Assembly (NCBI RefSeq): GCF_008195825.1
Contig: NZ_CP043329.1
Coordinates: 372,001 to 436,000, forward strand
DNA length: 64,000 bases
Reading direction: 5' to 3'
Origin: Pedobacter aquae
GTDB taxonomy: Bacteria > Bacteroidota > Bacteroidia > Sphingobacteriales > Sphingobacteriaceae
Positions within the stretch are counted from its first letter, which is position 1. Every line of letters begins with the position of its first letter. The notes below the pieces were generated by a model, which worked only from the letters and a program-made list of their open reading frames with translations, ran no database searches and was not told where the DNA came from. Positions 1-7,947 of this stretch are shown here, in pieces. The position numbers and the translations under genes were made by a program.

Positions 1-53
1 GTGCTGCAATTTTATTGCCTACTGGGAATTTATCTATTGTAGTTACAAACTAA
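1..53 (+). CDS. C-terminal end of an upstream gene (partial)
   Basis: The third frame is open from the window edge to a TAA at 51-53. It gives about 16 residues ending in LSIVVTN, which resembles the last beta strand of a secreted Bacteroidota surface protein. The next start codon follows after one base, so the two genes are probably one operon. Too little is present to assign a function. Confidence 0.45.
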   Translation, partial: AAILLPTGNLSIVVTN

Positions 54-54
54 G

Positions 55-1269
55 ATGAAAAAAAGATTTATACTTTTTTCTCTCATTTTTACTGGAACCG
101 TTTTTCTCAAGACACAAGCCCAATTTGTAAGTAACGGGCTTTTGTCTGTAAGAAGCAATGGTTTATTGTCTGTTAAGAGTGATTTCATTCTTACTGGTAA
201 TAATAGCATAATCCTTAATGATGGATTGATTAATATTGATGGTAACTGGATAAATAATTCTGCCGGGGCAGGTTTCAATCCGGTTTCAGCTGGAAGCGTT
301 GTGCTTTCAGGTGGTAATCAATCTATAAGCGGATTATCTGTAACTCGTTTTCCAGGCTTAACCCTCGCTGGTACAGGAATCAAAACTCTTACTATCAATA
401 CAGATATTAATGTTGGATTAGACTTAACAGATAGAGAATTTAAACTGGATGATAAAATACTTACTGTTTTAACAGGTAGGGCAGATGCTGTGAAAACAAC
501 AACTGGTTTTGTAAGTACCAATGCTGGAGGTAAATTTCAAAGATCAACCAATCTTACTGATAGTTATTTATTTCCTTTAGGTTCTGATGAAGGAGGAACA
601 TTAAGACTTAGTCATCTTGTTGTGAGTCCTAAAGATAATACAGATAATATTTATGGTGTTACTTTTATTAATAGAAATCCTTCTGATGATGGTTATGTAA
701 CTACCCAAAAGAGGTTTGATGTTAATACCGTAAACGATAAATACTATTATATTTTAGATCATCCTACAGGGAATACTCCGGCAGATTTTACTTTGCTTTA
801 TAATGCTGTTAATGATGGTAGTTTTAATCAAATTGTAGGTTGGCTTAAGCCGCTAATAGGTTGGGAAAAAGCTGGTATATCCAACTACCAAGGCATTAGG
901 GGTAATACAAATGGCTTAGACGCTTCTCTAACTTTCTCTTCATTAAAGTCTTTTACAGATATACCGGTAACCTTTGCCGGTACTTTAGCTAATAATGACC
1001 CCTTAACTTTCTTCAACACGTTTACACCTAATGGAGATGGAAAAAATGATAGATGGGAGATTAAAAACATCGATTTATTTCCGGATAACGAACTAATTAT
1101 TCTGAATAGATGGGGAGCAGAAGTGTTTAATATCAAAAATTTTAATAATAGTAAGGCTTGGGATGGTTCTGGCTTAAGCTCAGGAACTTATTATTATTTA
1201 TTGAAAGTTAATGTAAACGGCGAGCCAAAAGTTTACAAAGGATTTATTGCTTTACTTAAAAATGAATAA
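55..1269 (+). CDS. T9SS type B sorting domain-containing surface protein
   Basis: The 404-residue protein starts with a signal peptide (basic MKKR, hydrophobic core, cleavage near TQAQ). Its middle is beta-rich and repetitive, without an enzyme motif. From about residue 320 it carries FTPNGDGKNDRWEI, NRWGAEVF and WDGSG, then a GTYYY strand and KGFIALLK. That is the gliding-motility-associated C-terminal domain (type B sorting signal) which directs export by the type IX system and retention at the surface. It starts one base after the preceding stop and is followed after 3 bases by a PorP/SprF gene, the usual partner of type B cargo. The cargo function, probably adhesin-like, is inferred only from the layout. 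Confidence 0.85.
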   Translation: MKKRFILFSLIFTGTVFLKTQAQFVSNGLLSVRSNGLLSVKSDFILTGNNSIILNDGLINIDGNWINNSAGAGFNPVSAGSVVLSGGNQSISGLSVTRFPGLTLAGTGIKTLTINTDINVGLDLTDREFKLDDKILTVLTGRADAVKTTTGFVSTNAGGKFQRSTNLTDSYLFPLGSDEGGTLRLSHLVVSPKDNTDNIYGVTFINRNPSDDGYVTTQKRFDVNTVNDKYYYILDHPTGNTPADFTLLYNAVNDGSFNQIVGWLKPLIGWEKAGISNYQGIRGNTNGLDASLTFSSLKSFTDIPVTFAGTLANNDPLTFFNTFTPNGDGKNDRWEIKNIDLFPDNELIILNRWGAEVFNIKNFNNSKAWDGSGLSSGTYYYLLKVNVNGEPKVYKGFIALLKNE

Positions 1270-1272
1270 GAA

Positions 1273-2247
1273 ATGAGAAAAATCCTTTTAAACTTCATTT
1301 TACTAGTAGCTAGTTTAAATGTATGGGCTCAACAAGATGCTCAATACAGTCAGTATATGTTTAATAGTTTAGTTATAAACCCTGCTTACGCTGGATATAA
1401 AGAGACTGTTAACCTAAGCTTACTTTACAGAAACCAATGGGTTGATGTGCCTGGGGCGCCTAAAACTCAATCTTTAGTTTTAGATGCTGCTGTTGCAGAT
1501 GATAAAATTGGTTTAGGTCTTAGTGTTGTTAATGATAAATCAGGTATACAAGATCAATTTTCTGCTTTTGCTAATATCGCTTATCGAATTCCTTTAGCCG
1601 GAGAATCAAGATTATCTTTTGGTTTAGGTGTAGGTTTTACTCAATTAGGAGTTAATGGTAGTGCAGCAATTATAGATGATATTTCTGATACTGAATTCTT
1701 ATCAGGTAATTCAACCGGTTTAGCTCCTGATATCAGATTTGGTATTCATTACAGTACTGAAAAATTATATATCGGTTTATCAGCCATCAACTTAATGGAA
1801 AAAGCTGTAGATTTTAGTACATCATCCCAAACTTTGCAAGTTAAACAAAGCCAAAACTACTTTTTAACAGCAGGTTACTTGGTAGAGGTTTCTGATTTTT
1901 TAAAGTTTAAGCCTTCCATTATGGTTAGGGAAGATGTTAAAGGACCTACAAATTTAGATATCAATAACTTTTTCTTATTGGGAGAACGTATTTGGCTTGG
2001 CGCTTCTTACCGTACTTCATTAAAATTATGGGATAAACCAGCAGTTATTGGTATGCCACGTTCTAATAATGCAGTTGTTGGTTTGGTAGAGTTTTTTGCA
2101 GGTAAATCTTGGAGAATAGGTTATGCTTACGATTATTCATTATCTAATATAAGAGGATATGATAATGGTACGCATGAGATTTCTTTAGGTTTAATTATTA
2201 ACGGTGGGAAAAGAGATTTAACAATTTTATCACCTAGATATTTTTAG
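1273..2247 (+). CDS. PorP/SprF family type IX secretion membrane protein
   Basis: A signal peptide ending near VWAQQ is followed by the family hallmark QDAQYSQYMFNSLVINPAYAG and by alternating strands of an outer-membrane beta barrel, 324 residues in all, which is the usual length. In Bacteroidota such proteins are encoded next to type B sorting-domain cargo and are thought to help export or anchor that partner. Here the cargo gene lies 3 bases upstream and an OmpA/PD40 gene starts 2 bases downstream, so the three genes look like one operon. Which SprF paralogue this is cannot be told from the sequence alone. Confidence 0.9.
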   Translation: MRKILLNFILLVASLNVWAQQDAQYSQYMFNSLVINPAYAGYKETVNLSLLYRNQWVDVPGAPKTQSLVLDAAVADDKIGLGLSVVNDKSGIQDQFSAFANIAYRIPLAGESRLSFGLGVGFTQLGVNGSAAIIDDISDTEFLSGNSTGLAPDIRFGIHYSTEKLYIGLSAINLMEKAVDFSTSSQTLQVKQSQNYFLTAGYLVEVSDFLKFKPSIMVREDVKGPTNLDINNFFLLGERIWLGASYRTSLKLWDKPAVIGMPRSNNAVVGLVEFFAGKSWRIGYAYDYSLSNIRGYDNGTHEISLGLIINGGKRDLTILSPRYF

Positions 2248-2249
2248 AT

Positions 2250-4256
2250 ATGAGATTCAAGAATCTATTCATAATAGGAGGAAGTATTTGCATGATAACT
2301 TTAGGGGTATTAATTGCACCTAAAATGCTTAAATCTGATGATTTAGGTAAGGCAAATAAATATTACGAAAAATACGATTACAAGTTTGCTATAGATATTT
2401 ATGAAAAGCTTTTAGAAAAAAGCCCAAGTTTAGAAGTGGCGCAAAAATTAGCAAACTGTTATAGGTTTGTTAACAATACCATAGCTGCTGAGAGAGCCTA
2501 TGCTACTGTTTTAACTTTTCCTGGTTTTGATCCTATAAACTATATCTATTATGCAGGTATTTTAAAGCAAAATGGCAAATTCGATCAAGCAAAGCGTAAT
2601 TATTTAATGTATGCAGAGCGTGTACCAGAGAAAAGTGATTATGCCGTGAAATTAGCTAATAGCTGCGATGCTGCTAGGTTATGGCTTCAAAATCCTGATG
2701 TAAATGTTGATATCGAGAACGAAAACTCCTTCAATTCAGAACATTCGGATTTTTCTCCAATAGCTTATGCTAATGGTTTTTTAATAATTTCAGATAGATG
2801 GTTTTTAAAATCTCCTGAAAACGATAAAAATGCAAAAGTTTATGGTTGGACAGGTAATTCTTTCCTTAAAATTTATCAAGCAGAGCAAGCTAAAGATTCT
2901 GCTGCTGGCGTGATGCAATTAACGCTTTTACCAGAACAAATTAATGATAAATACCATAACGGGCCTGCTACTTTAAATGCAGATGGAAGTGCTATTTATT
3001 TTACCAGAGCAGGTGTTGCTGATGATGTTGATTTAAAAAAGGCTAAAGATGTGGTTTTTAGAAAAACTATATACTTAGCTTCTAAAATTAATGGCATATG
3101 GTCAGAAGCTACACCTTTTCCTTATAATAGTCCTTATGAGTATTCTGTACAACACCCAGCCTTAAGTCCTGATGGCAATATTCTTTATTTTGCTTCAGAT
3201 ATGCCGGGAGGTTTTGGTGGAATGGATTTATATTATTCGGAAAAATCTTCAAATGGATGGTCTAAGCCTATAAATTGTGGTAACATCATTAATTCTGATG
3301 AAGATGAAGTGTTTCCCTTCGTTAGAAAGGATGGAACTTTATATTTCTCTTCAAGAGGGCATATCACCATTGGTGGTTTAGATATTTTTTCATCAAAAGG
3401 AGATAAAAACTCATGGAAAGAGCCAGAGAATCTTAAATCTCCGTACAATTCTACTAGAGATGATTTTGGTATTTTCTTTTTTCAAGATAACTTAAGTGGT
3501 TATTTATCTTCTAACCGACCTGGTGGTAAAGGTGCTGATGATATTTATAGATTTTATCAAAAGCCAAAAGAACAATTTTACGCTGTTGAAGGAAAAGTTA
3601 ACGAGAAAGGAACTGGTAATCCATTATCAGGGTTGAAAATTTTCTTAATCAATAAAAAAACTGGTGAAGAGAAAACCACGATTTCTGCGGAAGATGGTTC
3701 TTTCAAGTTTGCTTTAGAAAAAGAAACAGATTATACGGTTAGAGGGGATATGGATAAATTTTTCTCGAGACAAGAAGGCGATATTACTACTAAAGGAGCA
3801 ACGGAATCTACTGTTTTTAATGTGAAATTTGAGGTTGAGAAGGTAGAAGAGGCTTATTTGGTAAGACTTAAGAATATTTATTACGATTTTAATAAATACA
3901 ATATTAGAAAAGATGCAGAGCCAGAGTTAAATAAGGTTGTTGCTTTCTTAAACAATACACCTAGCGTAAATATCGAGCTAAGATCTCATACTGATGCTAG
4001 AGGAAAAGCAGCTTATAATCTTAAACTATCAGAGTTAAGAGCTGCTTCTGCAAAAGATTATTTGAAAAATAAAGGAATTGGAAAAGAACGTTTGAGTTCT
4101 AAAGGTTTCGGCGAGAGTCAGCTTTTAAATGCTTGTGCAGATGGTGTTAAGTGTTCTGATGAGGAACATCAGTTAAACCGCAGAACAGAATTTAAAGTGG
4201 TAAAAGTAAGTCCGGTTTTATCTTACTTACCTGCACCTTTTAAGAATTTCAGATAA
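2250..4256 (+). CDS. OmpA family protein with PD40 repeats
   Basis: The 668-residue protein has an N-terminal membrane or signal segment, a TPR-like helical part (about 30-150), WD40-like PD40 beta-propeller repeats (about 150-440; LSPDGNILYFASDMPGGFGG is one), a carboxypeptidase-regulatory/CNA-B-like beta domain (about 445-530), and a C-terminal OmpA domain (about 545-655) with NIELRSHTDARG and LSELRAASAKDYL for peptidoglycan binding. This architecture is that of T9SS-linked OmpA proteins such as PorE. It probably ties the PorP/SprF barrel encoded just upstream to the cell wall. It is the last gene of the operon and is followed directly by a bidirectional terminator. Confidence 0.88.
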   Translation: MRFKNLFIIGGSICMITLGVLIAPKMLKSDDLGKANKYYEKYDYKFAIDIYEKLLEKSPSLEVAQKLANCYRFVNNTIAAERAYATVLTFPGFDPINYIYYAGILKQNGKFDQAKRNYLMYAERVPEKSDYAVKLANSCDAARLWLQNPDVNVDIENENSFNSEHSDFSPIAYANGFLIISDRWFLKSPENDKNAKVYGWTGNSFLKIYQAEQAKDSAAGVMQLTLLPEQINDKYHNGPATLNADGSAIYFTRAGVADDVDLKKAKDVVFRKTIYLASKINGIWSEATPFPYNSPYEYSVQHPALSPDGNILYFASDMPGGFGGMDLYYSEKSSNGWSKPINCGNIINSDEDEVFPFVRKDGTLYFSSRGHITIGGLDIFSSKGDKNSWKEPENLKSPYNSTRDDFGIFFFQDNLSGYLSSNRPGGKGADDIYRFYQKPKEQFYAVEGKVNEKGTGNPLSGLKIFLINKKTGEEKTTISAEDGSFKFALEKETDYTVRGDMDKFFSRQEGDITTKGATESTVFNVKFEVEKVEEAYLVRLKNIYYDFNKYNIRKDAEPELNKVVAFLNNTPSVNIELRSHTDARGKAAYNLKLSELRAASAKDYLKNKGIGKERLSSKGFGESQLLNACADGVKCSDEEHQLNRRTEFKVVKVSPVLSYLPAPFKNFR

Positions 4257-4277
4257 GATTAACCTTAAATAAAAACA

Positions 4278-4309
4278 AAAAGCCTTTTTCTAATCAGAAA
4301 AAGGCTTTT
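4278..4309. terminator. bidirectional rho-independent terminator
   Basis: A 13-bp perfect stem (AAAAGCCTTTTTC at 4278-4290 with its complement at 4297-4309) has a 6-base loop and a T tract on either strand. It lies between the convergent OmpA and bcp genes and probably serves both. Confidence 0.85.
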
Positions 4310-4330
4310 GTTTTTTAATTTTCAAGGATT

Positions 4331-4789
4331 TTATGCAATGGCTTCTAATAATTGTGCAGAAGCATTCTTAGTGTCTACTTTTGAAATGATAGCTTGTATA
4401 GTGCCATTTTCATCTATTACAAAGGTTTTTCTGTCTGTACCCATATATTTTTTACCATACATACTTTTCTCAACCCAAACCCCATACTTTTCTACAATGT
4501 CTTTTTCAGTATCAGCTAGCAAGGTAAAAGGAAGTTCAAATTTCTCTACAAATTTTTTGTGCGATTTTTCATCATCTGTACTTACACCTAAAATTTCAAA
4601 ACCTTTAGCTTTTAAACTCTGATAGTTGTCTCTAAAATCGCAAGCTTCTGCTGTGCAACCTGGGGTATTATCTTTTGGATAAAAGTATAAAACAACTTTT
4701 TTTCCAATAAAATCACTCAAAGAAACAGTGTTTCCGTGTTGGTCTTTTGATGTAAATTCTGGGGCTTTATCTCCTTGTTTTAATTCCAT
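4331..4789 (-). CDS. bcp: thioredoxin-dependent thiol peroxidase (Bcp/PrxQ)
   Basis: This 152-residue peroxiredoxin reduces hydrogen peroxide and organic peroxides in the cytoplasm, using thioredoxin as reductant. The motif YPKDNTPGCTAEACDFRD contains the peroxidatic Cys (about 45) and the resolving Cys five residues later (about 50), the pattern of the atypical 2-Cys PrxQ class. Length and the N-terminus MELKQGDKAPEF match the family. It lies 17 bases downstream of the M23 peptidase gene on the same strand, so it may be co-transcribed with it, and it ends at the shared terminator. Confidence 0.93.
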   Translation of the reverse strand: MELKQGDKAPEFTSKDQHGNTVSLSDFIGKKVVLYFYPKDNTPGCTAEACDFRDNYQSLKAKGFEILGVSTDDEKSHKKFVEKFELPFTLLADTEKDIVEKYGVWVEKSMYGKKYMGTDRKTFVIDENGTIQAIISKVDTKNASAQLLEAIA

Positions 4790-4806
4790 TTGATTTAATT
4801 TTTAAC

Positions 4807-6516
4807 TTATCTAAAAAAGTTGAGTTGAAGTGTTTTTGTGTTTTTCTTCATATCGCTAACAACTAAGGTAAAAGTATGTTTGCCAAAGCCGGTTCTTTCA
4901 TCAAAGTTGTGCCAAAGCAAACCTTTTTTATAATCGTATTCCATTAAAACCCACTTGCCATTGATATAACCTTTAAATTCTTTTATCCCAGATAAATTGT
5001 CGCTAATTTTTAAAGAAATAGCTTTTTGTAAAGAGAGATTTGCATTATTCGTTATATTCATTGGAATTATATTTGGAGCAATACTATCAATCTTTAGATA
5101 AAACTTCCCAAACGACTTTGGGTAGGCTCTTATATATTCATTTATAACTTCGCCACCTTGGTAAGCACCATTTTCATTTACCACAACCAATTTGTCTTTT
5201 ACTTTATTTAATGAAGTATCTGCTTTTATCATAATCTCAAAAGCTTGGTGTAAAGGAGTTAGTTTATTATGGATGCTGTGGATAGGAGATAAACTACTAG
5301 CTGTTTTTGGTGATTTTGAATATGTAAAATCAACATCATCATAAAAAATCCCTTTTGGAAATTTAATGTTAATATCTTCTTTGGTGATGATGTTCTCTTG
5401 TTCGTGGTTTAAGAGTGCTCCTTTAGCTTTATATGCCGTTGGTATGCTGGTATCAGTACTTTTGATTTTAAAGTTCAAGACAGATTCGTTTCCATTAACA
5501 TCTTTAATCAGATATTTGATATCGTGGATTTGGTTGTCTTGTAAATAGATAATACCATTATTTACCAATGTTTTATGGAAACTTGTTTTACCTCCTTTAC
5601 TGATAAAGCCTTTTTCTATAACTCGGCCAGAAGATATTTTACTGGGATAATCTATATAAGTATTAACAGTTCTGGTTTGGTCAAAGTAAAATTGGTCTGC
5701 TTGGGTTTCATAAATTTTCTCTTGGTCTAGCCAAATGGTGGTGCTATAAACGCCATTTCTATTTCCAGAACCATTCATGAGGTCATTAGTCATGATACCT
5801 AAACCTATTTTTCCTGAAACATTAACTACGTTTACCTTATTTAGGTTATATTTTTCGTTAGCACCAACAGTTTGAAAATATTGTTTCGGTGTAAATTCGT
5901 TAAATGGTGCATTGTTTACTTTATAGATGTAAAATCCATTTATTTGAGGTTTAACATCATCTTGTATTTTGATACCTAAAACTAAAGGGTTTATAGTTTG
6001 CTCGGTCTTTGTATTTCTAATTTCAAAATGTAGATGTGGTCCTGCGGAGCCACCTGTATTACCAGACCAAGCAATAATATCTCCTTTTTTAACAGGTATT
6101 TCTATCGGCGTTAGCGGAAAATCTGCTTCAAAAGTTTCTTTAAGATATTGATAGTTTTTGATGGATATGCTTATCTTATCATTAAACCTTTGCAAATGTG
6201 CATAAACACTAGTTAATCCGTTTGGATGATTGATATAAACAGCATTTCCAAAACCTCCAATTTGTACCCTTAATCTTGAGATATATCCATCGGCTACAGC
6301 ATAAACCGGGTAGCCTTCTCTTTGATTGGTTTTAATATCTATACCTGAATGGAAATGATTTGATCTTACTTCACCAAAAGTACCAGATAAGAAAAGTTTG
6401 ATATCTAATGGATTTAAGAAATAATTAACAGGTATTTCTGGAAGTTTATCTTGCTGAGAAAAAGAACAAAAAGGGGATAAGCAAAAAAAAAGTAAAGCGG
6501 CTTTAACCAATCTCAT
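4807..6516 (-). CDS. M23 family metallopeptidase
   Basis: A signal peptide (MRLVKAALLFFCLSPFCSFS) precedes a LytM/M23 zinc peptidase domain. HFHSGIDIK at about residue 54 supplies the first His and Asp ligands, and GPHLHFEIRN at about 160 supplies the HxH pair. The remaining 400 residues are beta-rich and probably Ig-like. Family members cut peptidoglycan cross-bridges or act as scaffolds in the periplasm. I start it at the ATG at 6516, where the signal peptide begins, and not at an in-frame TTG 24 bases upstream that lies inside the preceding gene. The FAH gene ends 10 bases upstream, suggesting an operon with bcp. Confidence 0.85.
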   Translation of the reverse strand: MRLVKAALLFFCLSPFCSFSQQDKLPEIPVNYFLNPLDIKLFLSGTFGEVRSNHFHSGIDIKTNQREGYPVYAVADGYISRLRVQIGGFGNAVYINHPNGLTSVYAHLQRFNDKISISIKNYQYLKETFEADFPLTPIEIPVKKGDIIAWSGNTGGSAGPHLHFEIRNTKTEQTINPLVLGIKIQDDVKPQINGFYIYKVNNAPFNEFTPKQYFQTVGANEKYNLNKVNVVNVSGKIGLGIMTNDLMNGSGNRNGVYSTTIWLDQEKIYETQADQFYFDQTRTVNTYIDYPSKISSGRVIEKGFISKGGKTSFHKTLVNNGIIYLQDNQIHDIKYLIKDVNGNESVLNFKIKSTDTSIPTAYKAKGALLNHEQENIITKEDINIKFPKGIFYDDVDFTYSKSPKTASSLSPIHSIHNKLTPLHQAFEIMIKADTSLNKVKDKLVVVNENGAYQGGEVINEYIRAYPKSFGKFYLKIDSIAPNIIPMNITNNANLSLQKAISLKISDNLSGIKEFKGYINGKWVLMEYDYKKGLLWHNFDERTGFGKHTFTLVVSDMKKNTKTLQLNFFR

Positions 6517-6526
6517 AGGAAGTATA

Positions 6527-7137
6527 TTATTTAATCTCAAAATTTAGAAGTTCTTGTTCTTCAATATAGCCTTGTAATCTGTCTCCAATATTAATTTTGC
6601 CAACGCCAGCAGGGGTACCTGTAAAAATTAAATCACCTTTTTTAGTGTGAAATATTGGGAGACAAAGCAAATGATATCATCAAAACTAAACATCATATGG
6701 CTGGTATTACCTTGCTGTTTTATTTCGTTATTGATTTTTAAAGAGAAATTTAAGTTGTTTAAATCTTTAAAAGAGCTAATAGACAAAAAATCACTTACCG
6801 GAGCAGAGTTATCAAAACCTTTGGCTAATACCCAAGGTAATCCTTTAGATTTTAATTCAGATTGTAAATCTCGAGCTGTAAAATCTATCCCTAAACCTAT
6901 TTCTTCATAGTATTTATGTGCAAATTTTTTGGCAATATGCTTTCCTTCTTTGGAAATTTTTAAGACCAATTCAACTTCATAATGAACATCTTTAGAAAAA
7001 TCAGGATGATAGAATGGTTTGTTACCTTTTAATAAGGCTGTGTCTGGCATCATGAAAATAACAGGCTGTTCTGGTACAGCGTTATTTAATTCTTTGGCAT
7101 GTTCTGCGTAATTACGCCCAATAGCTATAATTTTCAT
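6527..7137 (-). CDS. fumarylacetoacetate hydrolase family protein (frameshifted)
   Basis: The N-terminal 165 residues read MKIIAIGRNYAEHAKEL, with VHYEVELVLKISKEGKHI and GIDFTARDLQ typical of the FAH/YisK family of metal-dependent hydrolases or decarboxylases. The frame ends early after YFTLKK. Adding one base to the T6 run at 6638-6643 (plus strand) restores GDLIFTGTPAGVGKINIGDRL and a stop at 6527-6529, giving 203 residues, the normal length with the conserved GTPAGVG motif. The break is therefore either a recent mutation or a homopolymer sequencing error. The substrate is not predictable. Confidence 0.85.
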
Positions 7138-7161
7138 ATATCATGTATGTGTTAAACAAAA

Positions 7162-7190
7162 AAGCCCCAATTGCATAACAATTGGGGCTT
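7162..7190 (-). terminator. rho-independent terminator
   Basis: A 12-bp perfect stem (AAGCCCCAATTG at 7162-7173, complement at 7179-7190) with a 5-base loop is followed on the minus strand by a T tract. It ends the transcript of the sorting-domain gene that stops at 7207 and separates it from the FAH gene. Confidence 0.85.
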
Positions 7191-7206
7191 AAAGTTAAGT
7201 CTTTAT

Positions 7207-7758
7207 TTATAATACAGAGATTCTTTTGATAACAGACTCTGAACCGGCAACCACTCTAACAAAGTATAATCCGCTGCTAAGTTTAGTGTTTAGGTTAAAA
7301 GAGTTTACCTGTTCACCAGCGGCAACTTTTTGAGATAAAAGGGTCACTACTTCATTTCCTAAAATATCTAGGATCTTAACCGTTACCTGATTTTCTTTGC
7401 TTAGCGTATAAGCAATGTTTATTTGTGTAGAAATAGGGTTTGGGTAAATTTTAACATTATCTAGAGGCTTTTGAGCTTCTGCATTAGTGCTTATACTCTT
7501 ATTGTTTTTTAATGTTAAGCTCTTGTTTGAAGTATTGATAGATTTTATAGCAGAAACCTTAATCATAAAAGATTGGAAATCTGCTGCAACCGGAGGCAAG
7601 AACGTTGGTCTATTGGGTCTACTATCTTTTAACTTGAGGGTAGTTTTGGTAGAATCTATAATACTTTTTATATCGTTTACAACAGCAAAAGACACACTTG
7701 TGTAAAGCACAATTGTGATAGCTGTTAAAAACGTAATAAAGGAGTATTTATTTTTCAT
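7207..7758 (-). CDS. T9SS type A sorting domain-containing protein
   Basis: The 183-residue protein has a signal peptide (hydrophobic stretch to about residue 26), a short Ser/Lys-rich middle with no known domain, and a C-terminal domain of about 75 residues beginning VKIYPNPISTQINIAYTL and ending VIKRISVL. This is the type A sorting signal (YPNP start, KxxxxK-type end) recognised by the type IX secretion system. Most of the protein is sorting domain, so the mature cargo is very small, about 80 residues. It is transcribed alone between its own promoter and terminator. Confidence 0.82.
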   Translation of the reverse strand: MKNKYSFITFLTAITIVLYTSVSFAVVNDIKSIIDSTKTTLKLKDSRPNRPTFLPPVAADFQSFMIKVSAIKSINTSNKSLTLKNNKSISTNAEAQKPLDNVKIYPNPISTQINIAYTLSKENQVTVKILDILGNEVVTLLSQKVAAGEQVNSFNLNTKLSSGLYFVRVVAGSESVIKRISVL

Positions 7759-7774
7759 ACCTAATTATATACTT

Positions 7775-7782
7775 CAAAAATA
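7775..7782 (-). promoter_or_regulatory. -7 promoter element (TATTTTTG)
   Basis: It matches the Bacteroidota consensus TAnnTTTG on the minus strand, 16 bases upstream of the ATG at 7758. Confidence 0.5.
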
Positions 7783-7894
7783 TAAATAAAATTATAACAA
7801 TAATTAAACTTCACTAAAAAAGGCCATTTTTTTAACAGAATTTAACATCTGTAATTATTTATTTTTTAACTCTTACGTAAATATGCTGCTAAGG

Positions 7895-7925
7895 TTGTGT
7901 TTGTTAAGAAGTTGAATTACTTTTG
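7895..7925 (+). promoter_or_regulatory. kup promoter (TTG - 20 bp - TACTTTTG)
   Basis: A TTG at 7895-7897 and TACTTTTG at 7918-7925 are spaced by 20 bases, as in the Bacteroidota -33/-7 promoter. The position decides the kup start: transcription would begin after the in-frame GTG at 7897, so the GTG at 7948 is the likely initiator. Confidence 0.6.
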
Positions 7926-7947
7926 TCCCCGACTAATACAAATAGAT

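Noticed and set aside
4308-4622. 104-residue plus-strand ORF opposite bcp
   Set aside because: It is antisense to a clear peroxiredoxin gene, has a Ser/Phe-rich shadow composition, and no family resemblance.
6647-6910. 87-residue plus-strand ORF opposite the FAH gene
   Set aside because: It is a shadow of the real gene in the opposite strand without its own promoter or domain.
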